The notes below the pieces were generated by a model. The model did no database searches. It was given only the letters and a program-made list of their open reading frames with translations, and had not been told where the DNA came from. Shown piece by piece: positions 1 through 7,122 of a stretch of DNA of 20,994 bases. The stretch covers positions 1 to 20,994 of the forward strand of contig PJAB01000768.1 in the NCBI GenBank assembly GCA_002887195.1, read 5' to 3'. Every line of letters begins with the position of its first letter. The stretch's first letter is position 1. This stretch comes from Chrysochromulina parva (Eukaryota > Haptophyta > Prymnesiales > Chrysochromulinaceae). Position numbers and translations under genes: made by a program.

Positions 1-120
1 CTCTTGATGGCCTCTTGATGGCCTCTTGATGGCCTCTTGATGGCCTCTTGATGGCCTCTTGATGGCCTCTTGATGGCCTCTTGATGGCCTCTTGATGGCC
101 TCTTGATGGCCTCTTGATGG
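1..120. repeat. 11-bp tandem repeat, intronic
   Basis: About eleven near-perfect copies of the unit CTCTTGATGGC run from the window edge to 120. They are followed by TCGCGGATGATCTCCCTCATCAG, which resembles the 3' end of the intron at 1199-1358. The unit is a close variant of the 10-bp unit (TGATGACCTC) that fills that intron, so this is most likely the interior of an upstream intron of the TYW5-AKR gene. Its left end lies outside the window. Confidence 0.85.
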
Positions 121-197
121 TCGCGGATGATCTCCCTCATCAGGTACACTGAAGGCTCTGATTGCCTCTGATTACCTCTGATTACCTCCCTCATCAG
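1..197 (+). other. 3' part of an intron (or two abutting introns)
   Basis: The TYW5-like reading frame becomes recognisable just after the AG at 196-197. The preceding sequence is repeat-filled and ends in CCTCCCTCATCAG. An identical CTCCCTCATCAG with the same downstream 15 bp occurs earlier, giving a second possible acceptor at 142-143. Splicing to 143 would read through GTACACTGAAGGCTC into an in-frame TGA at 169-171. The acceptor at 197 is therefore the productive one, or else 144-197 (54 nt, GT...AG) is removed as a second tiny intron or alternative segment. The donor of the main intron is upstream of the window. Confidence 0.7.
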
Positions 198-212
198 GTA
201 CACTGAAGGCTC
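132..212 (+). repeat. 27-bp direct repeat spanning an acceptor and exon start
   Basis: The same 27 bp (CTCCCTCATCAG followed by GTACACTGAAGGCTC) occurs at 132-158 and 186-212. Between the two copies of the 15-bp exon-like part (144-158 and 198-212) lies a 39-bp insert at 159-197. The insert consists of three 10-bp units (TGATTGCCTC, then TGATTACCTC twice) plus CCTCATCAG. This is either a small introner-like element flanked by a 15-bp target duplication or a local tandem duplication of the acceptor region. Confidence 0.85.
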
Positions 213-1999
213 CTCCTCCCGCGTCTCCGACATTGACCGTTGGAATGACGACGAGTGGCCTCGCTTCCGGGCGGCGGTGGCCACACGCCGAGAATGCGAG
301 CTCGCACCCGGCGACGTGCTCTTCATTCCCGCGCTCTGGTTCCACAACGTCACCTCGATTGGATTCAGCGTGGCTCTGAATGTCTTCTGGCGCTCGCACC
401 AGCCATCGCCGAGCCCCGCAGGCCCGGCAGCGCTCACGCGCGCGATGTACGACCCGAAGGACCTGTACGGCAACCGCGATCCGCCAGCAGCCACGCAGGC
501 CATGGCCCACGTCGACGCCGCGGCCGCAGAGCTGGCCGCGCTCCCCACAGAGTTTCGGCAGTTTTATGCGCGCCGGGCGATCCGTGCGCTCGAGACGGCG
601 CTTTCGGCGCTCGTTGACAGCGATGAGACCGGCATTGTTCAGGGCAGCACGGCAAATGATTGCAGCGGCGGCGGCGGCGGCGGTGGCGCCGTGTCGGGCG
701 GTGATTGCGCCGTGTCGGGCGGTGATGGCGCCGTGTCGGGCGGTGATGGCGCCGTGTCGGCGGCGCATCGGGAGAGCCCCGGTGGTCCTCGCGTCGTCCT
801 GAGCACCGGTGCCGCCATCCCTCTGCTCGGCGTGGGCACCTGGGAACTTTCCCCACACGAGGCGCGTGCGGCGGTGGAGGCTGCCCTACGTGCGGGCGTG
901 CGGCATCTCGATTGCGCTTCTATTTATCGCAACGAGGCGGCCGTTGGCGAGGCGATCCATGCTGCGATGTGTGAGGGGCGCGTACGGCGCGCCGACCTCT
1001 TCGTCACCTCCAAGCTGTGGATCTCGGATGCAAGACCGGCCAACGTGCGCGCCGCGTGCCTTGCGTCGCTCCGTGCGCTTCAGCTCGACCGGCTCGACTT
1101 GTACTTGCTCCACTGGCCGCCGCCATCGATGGCCGATCTTGAGCCGATCTGGCGTGAGCTCGAGGCGCTCGTGGCGGACGGACTTGTGGTCTCCATCGGT
1201 GTGGCGAACAGGAGTCTGATGACCTCTGATGACCTCTGATGACCTCTGATGACCTCTGATGACCTCTGATGACCTCTGATGACCTCTGATGACCTCTGAT
1301 GACCTCTGATGACCTCTGATGACCTCTGACGACCTCTGATGAGTGCCTCCCTCATCAGGCGTGGCGAACATGAGTCCCCGGCGCCTCGGTGCACTACTCG
1401 CAATTCCTGGACTAGCCGTCCCTCCAGCAGTCAACCAGGTGGAGATGCACCCCGGATGGCGCAACGACGAGCTGCTCGCCTATTGCCTCGCTCACCGAGT
1501 ACACGTGACCGCCTACTCTCCGCTCGGGCACGTTGGCACCGACGGACGAGGGGCCGCTGCGAACGGTCAGCATGGCAGAGCGACCATTGCGGCCGATGCG
1601 GCCGATGCGGCCGGCGCGGCTGGTTGCGACGGTGACGACAGAGGGCTGAGCGCCAGTTTGCTTGAGGCGACCGAAGTCGTGCAAGCCAGCCGTGCGCTCA
1701 GCCTCACCCCAGCACAGACCCTCATACGCTGGGCGGTCGCGCGCGGCTGCAGCGCCATCCCCCGGAGCTCGCGCCCGGAGCGCATCGCCGAGAATGCGGC
1801 GGCCCTCGGCCAGCGTCCAGTGGGCTTCGGCAAGATTTCGTCAAGCGTTTTGGATGGCAGCGCGGGAGCGGATTTGCCCGCAGTCGACGATGCGCTGCGT
1901 GGTCTGGATGGCCTGCCGCAGCGGCGGCGCCTCCGCGGCGAGGCACTCGTCGGTCGAGGCAAGAAGGGCTTTGCGAGCTTAGAGGAGCTATGGGAGTGA
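198..1999 (+). CDS. TYW5-like JmjC hydroxylase fused to aldo/keto reductase (5' partial)
   Basis: Proposed exons are 198-1198 and 1359-1999, with stop TGA at 1997-1999. The first part resembles the C-terminal third of tRNA wybutosine-synthesizing protein 5, an Fe(II)/2-oxoglutarate JmjC hydroxylase. It contains GDVLFIPALWFHNV (the distal Fe-ligand His is codon 343-345), then an LYGNRDPPAA motif and FRQFYARRAI, all characteristic of TYW5. The HxD part of the iron site must lie upstream. A Gly/Ser/Val repeat linker follows, then a complete aldo/keto reductase from about 790. Its catalytic tetrad is intact: Asp 910-912, Tyr 925-927, Lys 1012-1014, His 1111-1113. It also has NQVEMHP, TAYSPLG and the cofactor-binding IPRSSRPERIAENA. 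Splicing 1198 to 1359 restores the family-typical SIGVANMSPRRL. An Ala/Gly/Asp-rich insert of about 35 residues follows TAYSPLG. The reductase substrate cannot be told. The fusion could be misread only if an unseen stop or intron separates the two parts, and none is seen between 198 and 1198. Confidence 0.85.
685..759 (+). repeat. 21-bp in-frame tandem repeat in the interdomain linker
   Basis: Three full copies and one partial copy of a 21-bp unit (GCCGTGTCGGGCGGTGATGG plus C) encode repeats of AVSGGDG/C. They sit between the TYW5-like and reductase domains. A GGC/GCG run coding poly-Gly precedes them. The array is probably a flexible linker that varies in length by replication slippage. It keeps the frame, which supports a single fused reading frame. 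Confidence 0.9.
1199..1358 (+). other. Spliceosomal intron, introner-like, in the reductase domain
   Basis: This is a 160-nt GT...AG intron. Its length is not divisible by three, and the frame-preserving junction ATC G|GC GTG GCG gives the expected aldo/keto reductase sequence. It starts with GTGTGGCGAACAGGAGTC (1199-1216), a 16/18 match to the first 18 bases of the next exon, GCGTGGCGAACATGAGTC (1359-1376). The rest is twelve 10-bp repeats and a 3' segment that can fold into a perfect 8-bp stem (CTGATGAG 1336-1343 with CTCATCAG 1351-1358, 7-nt loop). No polypyrimidine tract other than CCTCCCTC is visible. The structure fits insertion with target duplication, the donor GT coming from the duplicated exon and the AG from the element. 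Confidence 0.85.
1217..1336 (+). repeat. 10-bp tandem repeat inside intron
   Basis: Twelve copies of TGATGACCTC fill the intron, the last with one substitution (TGACGACCTC). The unit matches the related units at 1-120 and 159-188, showing that the introns of this gene share a repeat family. Confidence 0.95.
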
Positions 2000-3092
2000 T
2001 ACGCGAATCGACTCGACTCGACTGGCGCGCGGGCGGGTCAGTTTAGCGTCGGCACCACCTTCAATGTTCAAAATTCACCCACCGCACGCATCAGGGGTTC
2101 GTCAGGGGCGGTCCCTCGTCACATGTCCCTTCAGCACTGCCATTCCGATGCGACTGTCGGGAACTGTATGTTATAAGTCGTATGTTGTAAGTTGTATACA
2201 GATTTAACGATATCGATAACGGTACGGTCGCTCAGTCTCAACGAACTCACCAAAGAATGCTAGAGGCGCTTGAGGGGGATTCGTGTAATCATCTACTTCC
2301 CGAATGTGTGGTGTAGTTAGTAGTTATGTTCCCGTTTTCAGAGGAGTCCCAGGATTCCGACCAGGAAAAACACACGCCGTAATGCGACTTCCGACTACTA
2401 GTATAGAAGTTATATAGAAGTACTAGAATGCAATATTTTTATCAACATGTCAGACGTGATAAAAAGCTCATAAAATGCTTTCACGTATGCATTCGGAATG
2501 CATTTTCCGACCTGCTGTATTCATGACATGTTGACGCACGGCATGCTGATTTTCGAAATTTCGTGTTTGACGGCATTGCGTTGCCGGGAGGAGCGGACGT
2601 GCTCTGGGTCTGGCTCTGGCCGTGGCGCGGGGGTCCGGGGTCGGGAACGTTTCCGGATGTGCGCACGCATGGGTGTGTATTGATACTTATGAACCGCTTC
2701 GTGTTCCGCGGTGAGACCCGACCCTTGCCACACTCACGGTACCGTAACACCGATACACACAACGGGTTTCCGAGCACACATGCACACTCCGCTCCAGCCA
2801 AAATGAGCGGACGGGAGTGCCGCGGATTGGCCGTTCGAGCCACTAAGGTACTGTTGGCTCATGCTCGCCCGTAACGCCGACACACACAAGGTTTCAGCAC
2901 ACTCCAGCCAATGAGTGCAATTGGCTTAGCCACTTAGGTACTGTTGGCTCCTGCTCGCCCGGCGCGAGGGGCTCACTTTCTCACTGGTTCCGCTGATCCT
3001 GTGGGGAACGCCACAGCCCCCACTGACGCATAGCCGTCATCAGAAGCTTGCTCGGCACTCAAGTCGTTCCGAACGTGTCCTCATCGCAGTCG
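2000..3092. other. Intergenic region, convergent gene ends, no gene seen
   Basis: This 1.1-kb spacer lies between the 3' ends of the TYW5-AKR gene (+) and the TLC gene (-). It is richer in A+T than the flanking genes, especially 2160-2540. A 14-bp tandem repeat (GTATGTTATAAGTC) is at 2166-2198, and a 17-bp palindrome with one central base (ATGCATTCGGAATGCAT) is at 2487-2503. Short open frames on both strands here have no recognisable motifs and I do not call them. Any 3' UTRs and polyadenylation signals would lie here, but I cannot place them. Confidence 0.6.
2742..2962. repeat. Diverged tandem duplication, non-coding
   Basis: Two imperfect units follow each other, 2742-2868 (127 bp) and 2869-2962 (about 94 bp). 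Both begin with CCGTAACRCCGAYACACACA. Both then carry a variant of GGGTTTC...AGCACAC, CTCCAGCCAA, ATTGGC...GCCACTWAGG and finally GTACTGTTGGCTC-TGCTCGCCCG. The second unit is shorter through internal deletions. Function is unknown: an old local duplication, a decayed mobile element or repeated regulatory DNA are all possible. Confidence 0.75.
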
Positions 3093-3977
3093 TCACTTCG
3101 CCTTCTTGCCCATGGTGCCGAGCGCTTTGAGCATGCCGAGAGTGATCTTCCTGAACCACATGACGGAGAGAGCCCAAAGGAAGAGATTGCTGGGCAGCAG
3201 CAGATATCGCAGAACCGGGTCGAGCTGCTCGAGCTTGCCGAGCGCCGGGAGCGTCACGAAAAGGTCGCGGCTCAGCCGCCACGCGCAGACCGCCAGTGAG
3301 ATGATGCGCGTCGTCAGGAAGCCCATCCATAGGATGATCCCGTTTGGGACGTAAAACGGGTGGTCCTTCAGGTTAGCCGTGTTCATGACATACAGCACCG
3401 AGAGCGGCACGTTGGTGAACTCCGCAAGGCCAGCCCAGGCGACGAAGTAGCCTAGGTGCCCGCTGCGGAGCGCCAACGAGACCACCACAATCCCGAGCAC
3501 ATGGTGTGCGAATTCTGCGAGCGTCTTGCCAAAGTACAAGTAGAGAGAGGTCTCATACAGCACGAGCGCTAGGTTCAGGCTCAGGCCTGCATCTAGAGAA
3601 TCGCTCGAAGCAAACGTGCGCTGCACCACTGCGGCATCGGCATCATCAAATATCGTAGTTTTCCAGTTGCTTGGTCCGAAGAGTGCAGCGACGTAGAAGC
3701 CAAACACAAAGATGAGGATGATGACGTTCACGGCACTCTGCACTGCAAGCGAGCGTTCTTTTGCTGTCGGTGATGGAAGCCACGACCGACTGGTGCACAA
3801 GAGGTCGATTAAGGCATGCAGTACTCCGCACAGAGCAGTGCCACCGAGCACGAGGACGAACATGCGCGGGGTTACCGGTACGGTACGGTTATGCACAGAT
3901 CGGAAAACGAGGTGGTCCCGAGGGTGGTCTGTGGGGAAAATCAAGGTTATGCGCGCGCCGCGCGACGCGTGCACCAT
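3093..3977 (-). CDS. TLC-domain multi-pass membrane protein (TLCD/TMEM56-like)
   Basis: This is a 294-residue protein with about seven hydrophobic segments (near residues 40-61, 78-101, 130-150, 158-178, 180-199, 213-233 and 256-276). The His-His pair at 158-159 in EFAHHVLGIVV, and the EFTNVPLSVLYVMN segment after it, are typical of TLC (TRAM-LAG1-CLN8) domains. Those occur in ceramide synthases and in TLCD-type proteins that affect membrane lipid composition. The ceramide synthase Lag1 motif with its Asp residues is not evident, so a TLCD/TMEM56-like role is more likely than ceramide synthesis. The C-terminus is GKKAK, which fits the KKxx dilysine signal for retrieval to the endoplasmic reticulum. 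The ATG at 3977 is the first in frame. A second at 3863 (MFVLVLGG) sits directly before the first membrane span and may be the true start. Confidence 0.8.
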   Translation of the reverse strand: MVHASRGARITLIFPTDHPRDHLVFRSVHNRTVPVTPRMFVLVLGGTALCGVLHALIDLLCTSRSWLPSPTAKERSLAVQSAVNVIILIFVFGFYVAALFGPSNWKTTIFDDADAAVVQRTFASSDSLDAGLSLNLALVLYETSLYLYFGKTLAEFAHHVLGIVVVSLALRSGHLGYFVAWAGLAEFTNVPLSVLYVMNTANLKDHPFYVPNGIILWMGFLTTRIISLAVCAWRLSRDLFVTLPALGKLEQLDPVLRYLLLPSNLFLWALSVMWFRKITLGMLKALGTMGKKAK

Positions 3978-4526
3978 TCCTTAAACTTGAACATGAACTT
4001 GAACTCTGGAAGCGAGCTGGACTCCGGACGCGACCGGCGCGGACCGCGGAGCCGCACCGCGCGCGCGGGCATTTCCGATTTCGTTTTCGATCGCACCTCC
4101 TCGGGGCGGTCGGTCGGGCTCCCCGCCTCAGTGAGTCACAGTCAGTCAGTCAGTTTCCCTTGTCAGTTTCCCGGATCGGATCGGGGAATGGACGAAGGCG
4201 GGCTGGCGGAAGAATGCAGGGTATGATCTTCATCTTCGATCTTGCGGCCACACACCCCGACATCGACATGTGGGACTGGGAGGCTCAGCCTGAGGCTCAT
4301 GCGATGTGCTGCCGCACCACGAGGGGCGGGGGAATCACTCTGACATGCGATGGCTCACACGAATGGCTCACTATAATGGCATCCTGGATCCTGCACTCGT
4401 TGACACTCTTCTCGACACAGCCTTGCGCTCTGAATGGTCTCTCTCACCTCAGCATGCGTCTCGTCCCCTGCGGTGCGTCTCATGTGACGCTTGGACGAGC
4501 TTGGATTATGAGGCTAGGTCGTGCAT
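3978..4526. other. Intergenic region, no gene called
   Basis: This is 549 bp between the TLC gene start and the stop of the next minus-strand gene. It should hold the TLC promoter. It includes a short AGTCA-type repeat (CACAGTCAGTCAGTCAG, about 4137-4153) and GC-rich low-complexity stretches. Several plus-strand open frames cross it, but none shows a known domain, a signal peptide or family-like composition, so they look like chance frames. Confidence 0.5.
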
Positions 4527-6182
4527 CTAGAGCCTCGAAGGCATTAGGACAGCCAGCATCTGGAGCCTAGCGACGACATGCACCAGCAGCGGCTGCGCTG
4601 CCTTGCGGGCCTCTGCGAAGGCAAGCTCGGCACCGACCGCCAGCTTTGCCGCAAAGGCGCTGGCAGCTGGGATGAGTATAGCTGTGAGCCTTGCGAAGGC
4701 CTCCTTGAGGAACGCAGCCATCTCAACCACGCCCACGCAGGCCGCATCGATAGCCGCGGCGAGCCATGTGCCCAGCAGCGTGCCCGCTGCCTGCGCCGCC
4801 GCAAGGCCAATGTACCATGCCTCCGACACGCGCAGAGCACAGAGGGCGGTCAGCTGCGACGCAGTGGCCCAGGCGTCGGCGGCCATCTGTGGGGCGGCCT
4901 TCCACGCCGCGACAGCAGCCTGCCAAGCGGCGACTGAAGCAGCCGCGGCGAGATCGAAGGCGATCTGAGAGAAGATCGCCCATTTGGCCACGGCGAGCTT
5001 CCAAAAGGCCGCGGCCCAGTCACAAACCACATGCCAGCCGCTGGCAGCATACGCGCTGCATGTGGTCACGAACTGGGCCATGATCGGTACGCTCGTCGCC
5101 GCGGCCGCCTGCGCTCCCGACCATACCGCCTGGCACGCGCTCGCTGCCGACTGGCCGACTGTAGTCGCCGCCGCCCCGGCTGCTTGCCAGGCGTAGCTCG
5201 ATGGGATCCGAGCGATGAGCTCTGACGAATGCTGCGCAAACGCGCGCGAGGAGGCGACGGTGGCCTGCGCGAGCTCCTGTGCCTGAGCCGGAGCAGCGGT
5301 GATCTGCGCCGACACGCCGACAAGCAGCGTAACCAGCGTCTCCATCCCACGCGAGGCGTTCGCGCCGATGAGCTCTATGAGCCTCTGGCGTGTGAGCGGC
5401 ATGCCCAGCGCAACCATCGCGATAATGACGAGCAGAGTCCATCCCGTGGCCCATGCCACGCGCCGGACGACGAGCTGACCTCCAGAGAGTGGCGCCCCGC
5501 CACGATGCGACGACAATCCGCCTCCGTTGGTGGCCACCAATGCGTTGTCGTTGCTCGCACTCCTTTGGGCTGCTCTTGGAAGGAGTGCGACTGCTCCCGA
5601 CACCTTTCGGCTAGAGGCCATCGAATTCAGCTCCTGCATTGCGACATCCGTGCTGCTGATTCTCTTCTGCTCGAGCTTGTTGCTGAGATCCGCCGCCGTC
5701 GGGGTGCTGTCGGCCTTCGGCGGCTTCTCCTCAACGGTACTCTCCGAAAGCATGATCGAGCTGCGCACTGCAAGCGGCCTGGAGAACGTTACAGCCTGCG
5801 ATGCCTCTGGCTTCGGGGTCGCCGCCGGTGCCGCTTCCGGAGTGGCGGCTTCCGGGACCGCCTCGGAGGTTTTGCTGTTAGTGGGGGCGAGCAGAATCGG
5901 CACAAGCAGGAGCGGCACATGCAAAAGGAAGGAGCTGATTGCAAACACCGCAGCCGCAGCAATTGGTACGCTCTTTTCTTCATCTTGCACAACCAGCTTT
6001 AGTGTGACCTCTTTACCTGTGACGGTCACAGTTTGGTCTTCGTCCTTGAGTTGCATCGTTGCCGTCCGCCGTAGCATCGGAGTCGTCCTCGGCTTGGACT
6101 GACTGGGCATGCTCCAGGGAGTGTGCAGAGCCTCTGCACACATAGCGACGCAGAGAACAACTCCCCACAGACTGCGCACCAT
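4527..6182 (-). CDS. Unrecognised Ala/Trp-rich membrane protein with signal peptide
   Basis: I do not recognise a family. I chose the ATG at 6182 because it begins a clear signal peptide (MVRSLWGVVLCVAMCAEALH); the open frame extends 50 codons further upstream without secretory character. The 551-residue product has a Ser/Thr/Arg-rich stretch after the signal peptide (about residues 22-45), which could act as a plastid transit region in an alga with a complex plastid. A long hydrophobic span follows at about 72-100, then a Pro/Ala/Glu-rich low-complexity region and a second span at about 241-262. The C-terminal 290 residues are dominated by alanine and are predicted by eye to be helical. They carry eleven tryptophans between about residues 330 and 475, in phrases such as AAWQAAVAAWKAAPQMA and DWAAAFWKLAVAKWA. 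This suggests long amphipathic, perhaps membrane-surface, helices. No catalytic motif is visible. Confidence 0.65.
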   Translation of the reverse strand: MVRSLWGVVLCVAMCAEALHTPWSMPSQSKPRTTPMLRRTATMQLKDEDQTVTVTGKEVTLKLVVQDEEKSVPIAAAAVFAISSFLLHVPLLLVPILLAPTNSKTSEAVPEAATPEAAPAATPKPEASQAVTFSRPLAVRSSIMLSESTVEEKPPKADSTPTAADLSNKLEQKRISSTDVAMQELNSMASSRKVSGAVALLPRAAQRSASNDNALVATNGGGLSSHRGGAPLSGGQLVVRRVAWATGWTLLVIIAMVALGMPLTRQRLIELIGANASRGMETLVTLLVGVSAQITAAPAQAQELAQATVASSRAFAQHSSELIARIPSSYAWQAAGAAATTVGQSAASACQAVWSGAQAAAATSVPIMAQFVTTCSAYAASGWHVVCDWAAAFWKLAVAKWAIFSQIAFDLAAAASVAAWQAAVAAWKAAPQMAADAWATASQLTALCALRVSEAWYIGLAAAQAAGTLLGTWLAAAIDAACVGVVEMAAFLKEAFARLTAILIPAASAFAAKLAVGAELAFAEARKAAQPLLVHVVARLQMLAVLMPSRL

Positions 6183-7005
6183 CACAAGCCCCGGGACCGC
6201 GTGCTGCCGCCCTGCCTGCGTCTTCTGAAGTCTTCGATTGACGGAATCTTGCGTAACGGAAAACGCCGGCTGCAGGTCAAACTCCAAGAAACACCTCTGG
6301 CAGGGACCTCGCGTCTCAGTCTGCTCATTCACACAGTCAGTCCCTCCCCGCGCTCACAAGGGAATACACCAACGTCGCGTCTCAGATCTCATGTCACATA
6401 TGAACATGATTGTAGCAATGTACTCGACTCCCCGGTGAGGTCGTCTATCCCGTCTAGCACTAGTCTAGCACCAATCTCGGAGACAGTGGAATCGCCGCAC
6501 GAGGGCACAGCCCGTCCGGTCCTTTGCTAGTCCTTTGCGCTTTGGTCCTCGCTTTCGAGTTTCCGTTAACGCGCGTAGCACTTTAACGTAGGAACGTAGT
6601 AAAAAGCAACAACTCTCCGACAGTCCACCACTGAGATGCGTGCGGGCCAAGCGAAGGTGAAGATGCTAGATGGCGAAGTTCCGAAGGGTCAAGGGATAGG
6701 AAGGAAGACGAACTTGTTGAGAAGTTCAAGTTGTAGGCCCGTACGCGGTAAACGAGCGAATCGCATAAATCCAAAATCGGACCGGTAAGGCGTAAGCCGT
6801 AAGATCTAAGAAGGCCCAAAGCCGCCGGCAGCGTGCAGAGAATGATCGGATCGTGTAATACTAACGCTTGCGCTCACGCGCGCCGACACATGCTCCGTGG
6901 ACCGTGCAAGATCGATCGTCAGTCATCACGCCACGCTTGTGCGTCGTCGTCGCCAGGTCGCGACCTCGCCCTCGACCTTTCTCACCTCTCACACATGGCA
7001 TACTG
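6183..7005. other. Intergenic region, no gene called
   Basis: This is 0.8 kb between the start of the Ala/Trp-rich gene and the end of the coiled-coil gene, both on the minus strand. It should contain the promoter of the former. Composition is mixed, and there are minor near-repeats (for example GTAAGGCGTAAGCCGTAAG near 6785-6803). No RNA gene or conserved frame is apparent. Confidence 0.5.
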
Positions 7006-7122
7006 GAGAGGAGCTTGCCTTCCTTAATGATGAGGACCACTCTCACCTGGTGCCGGAGAGGAGCTTGCCTTCCTTTATGATGAGGACCACTCTCACCTGG
7101 TGCCGGAGAGGAGCTTGCCTTC
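7006..7122. repeat. 50-bp tandem duplication over the 3' end of the coiled-coil gene
   Basis: Two complete 50-bp units (7023-7072 and 7073-7122) differ at one base. They are preceded by a 17-bp partial third copy (7006-7022). On the minus strand each full unit reads GAAGGCAAGCTCCTCTCC, GGCACCAG, GTGAGAGTGGTCCTCATCAT and then AAAG or TAAG. Each therefore carries an exon-like piece, a strong-looking donor AG|GTGAGAG and an AAG. The coding frame stops within the first GTGAGAG. Confidence 0.9.

Noticed and set aside
1..212. CRISPR-like array of short repeats
   Set aside because: Units are contiguous 10-11 bp copies without spacers, in a eukaryotic intron context.
172..858. Long minus-strand open frame opposite the TYW5-AKR gene
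   Set aside because: It is low-complexity and mirrors the strongly family-matching plus-strand frame; high GC keeps antisense frames open.
2827..2845. GGCCGTTCGAGCC resembling a tRNA T-arm
   Set aside because: No acceptor stem, D-arm or anticodon arm can be laid out around it; it belongs to the diverged tandem repeat.
4190..4570. Plus-strand open frames between the TLC and Ala/Trp-rich genes
   Set aside because: No domains, no consistent composition, and several frames overlap each other equally well.
6183..6332. N-terminal 50-codon extension of the Ala/Trp-rich protein
   Set aside because: The downstream ATG at 6182 starts a textbook signal peptide, which an extension would bury.
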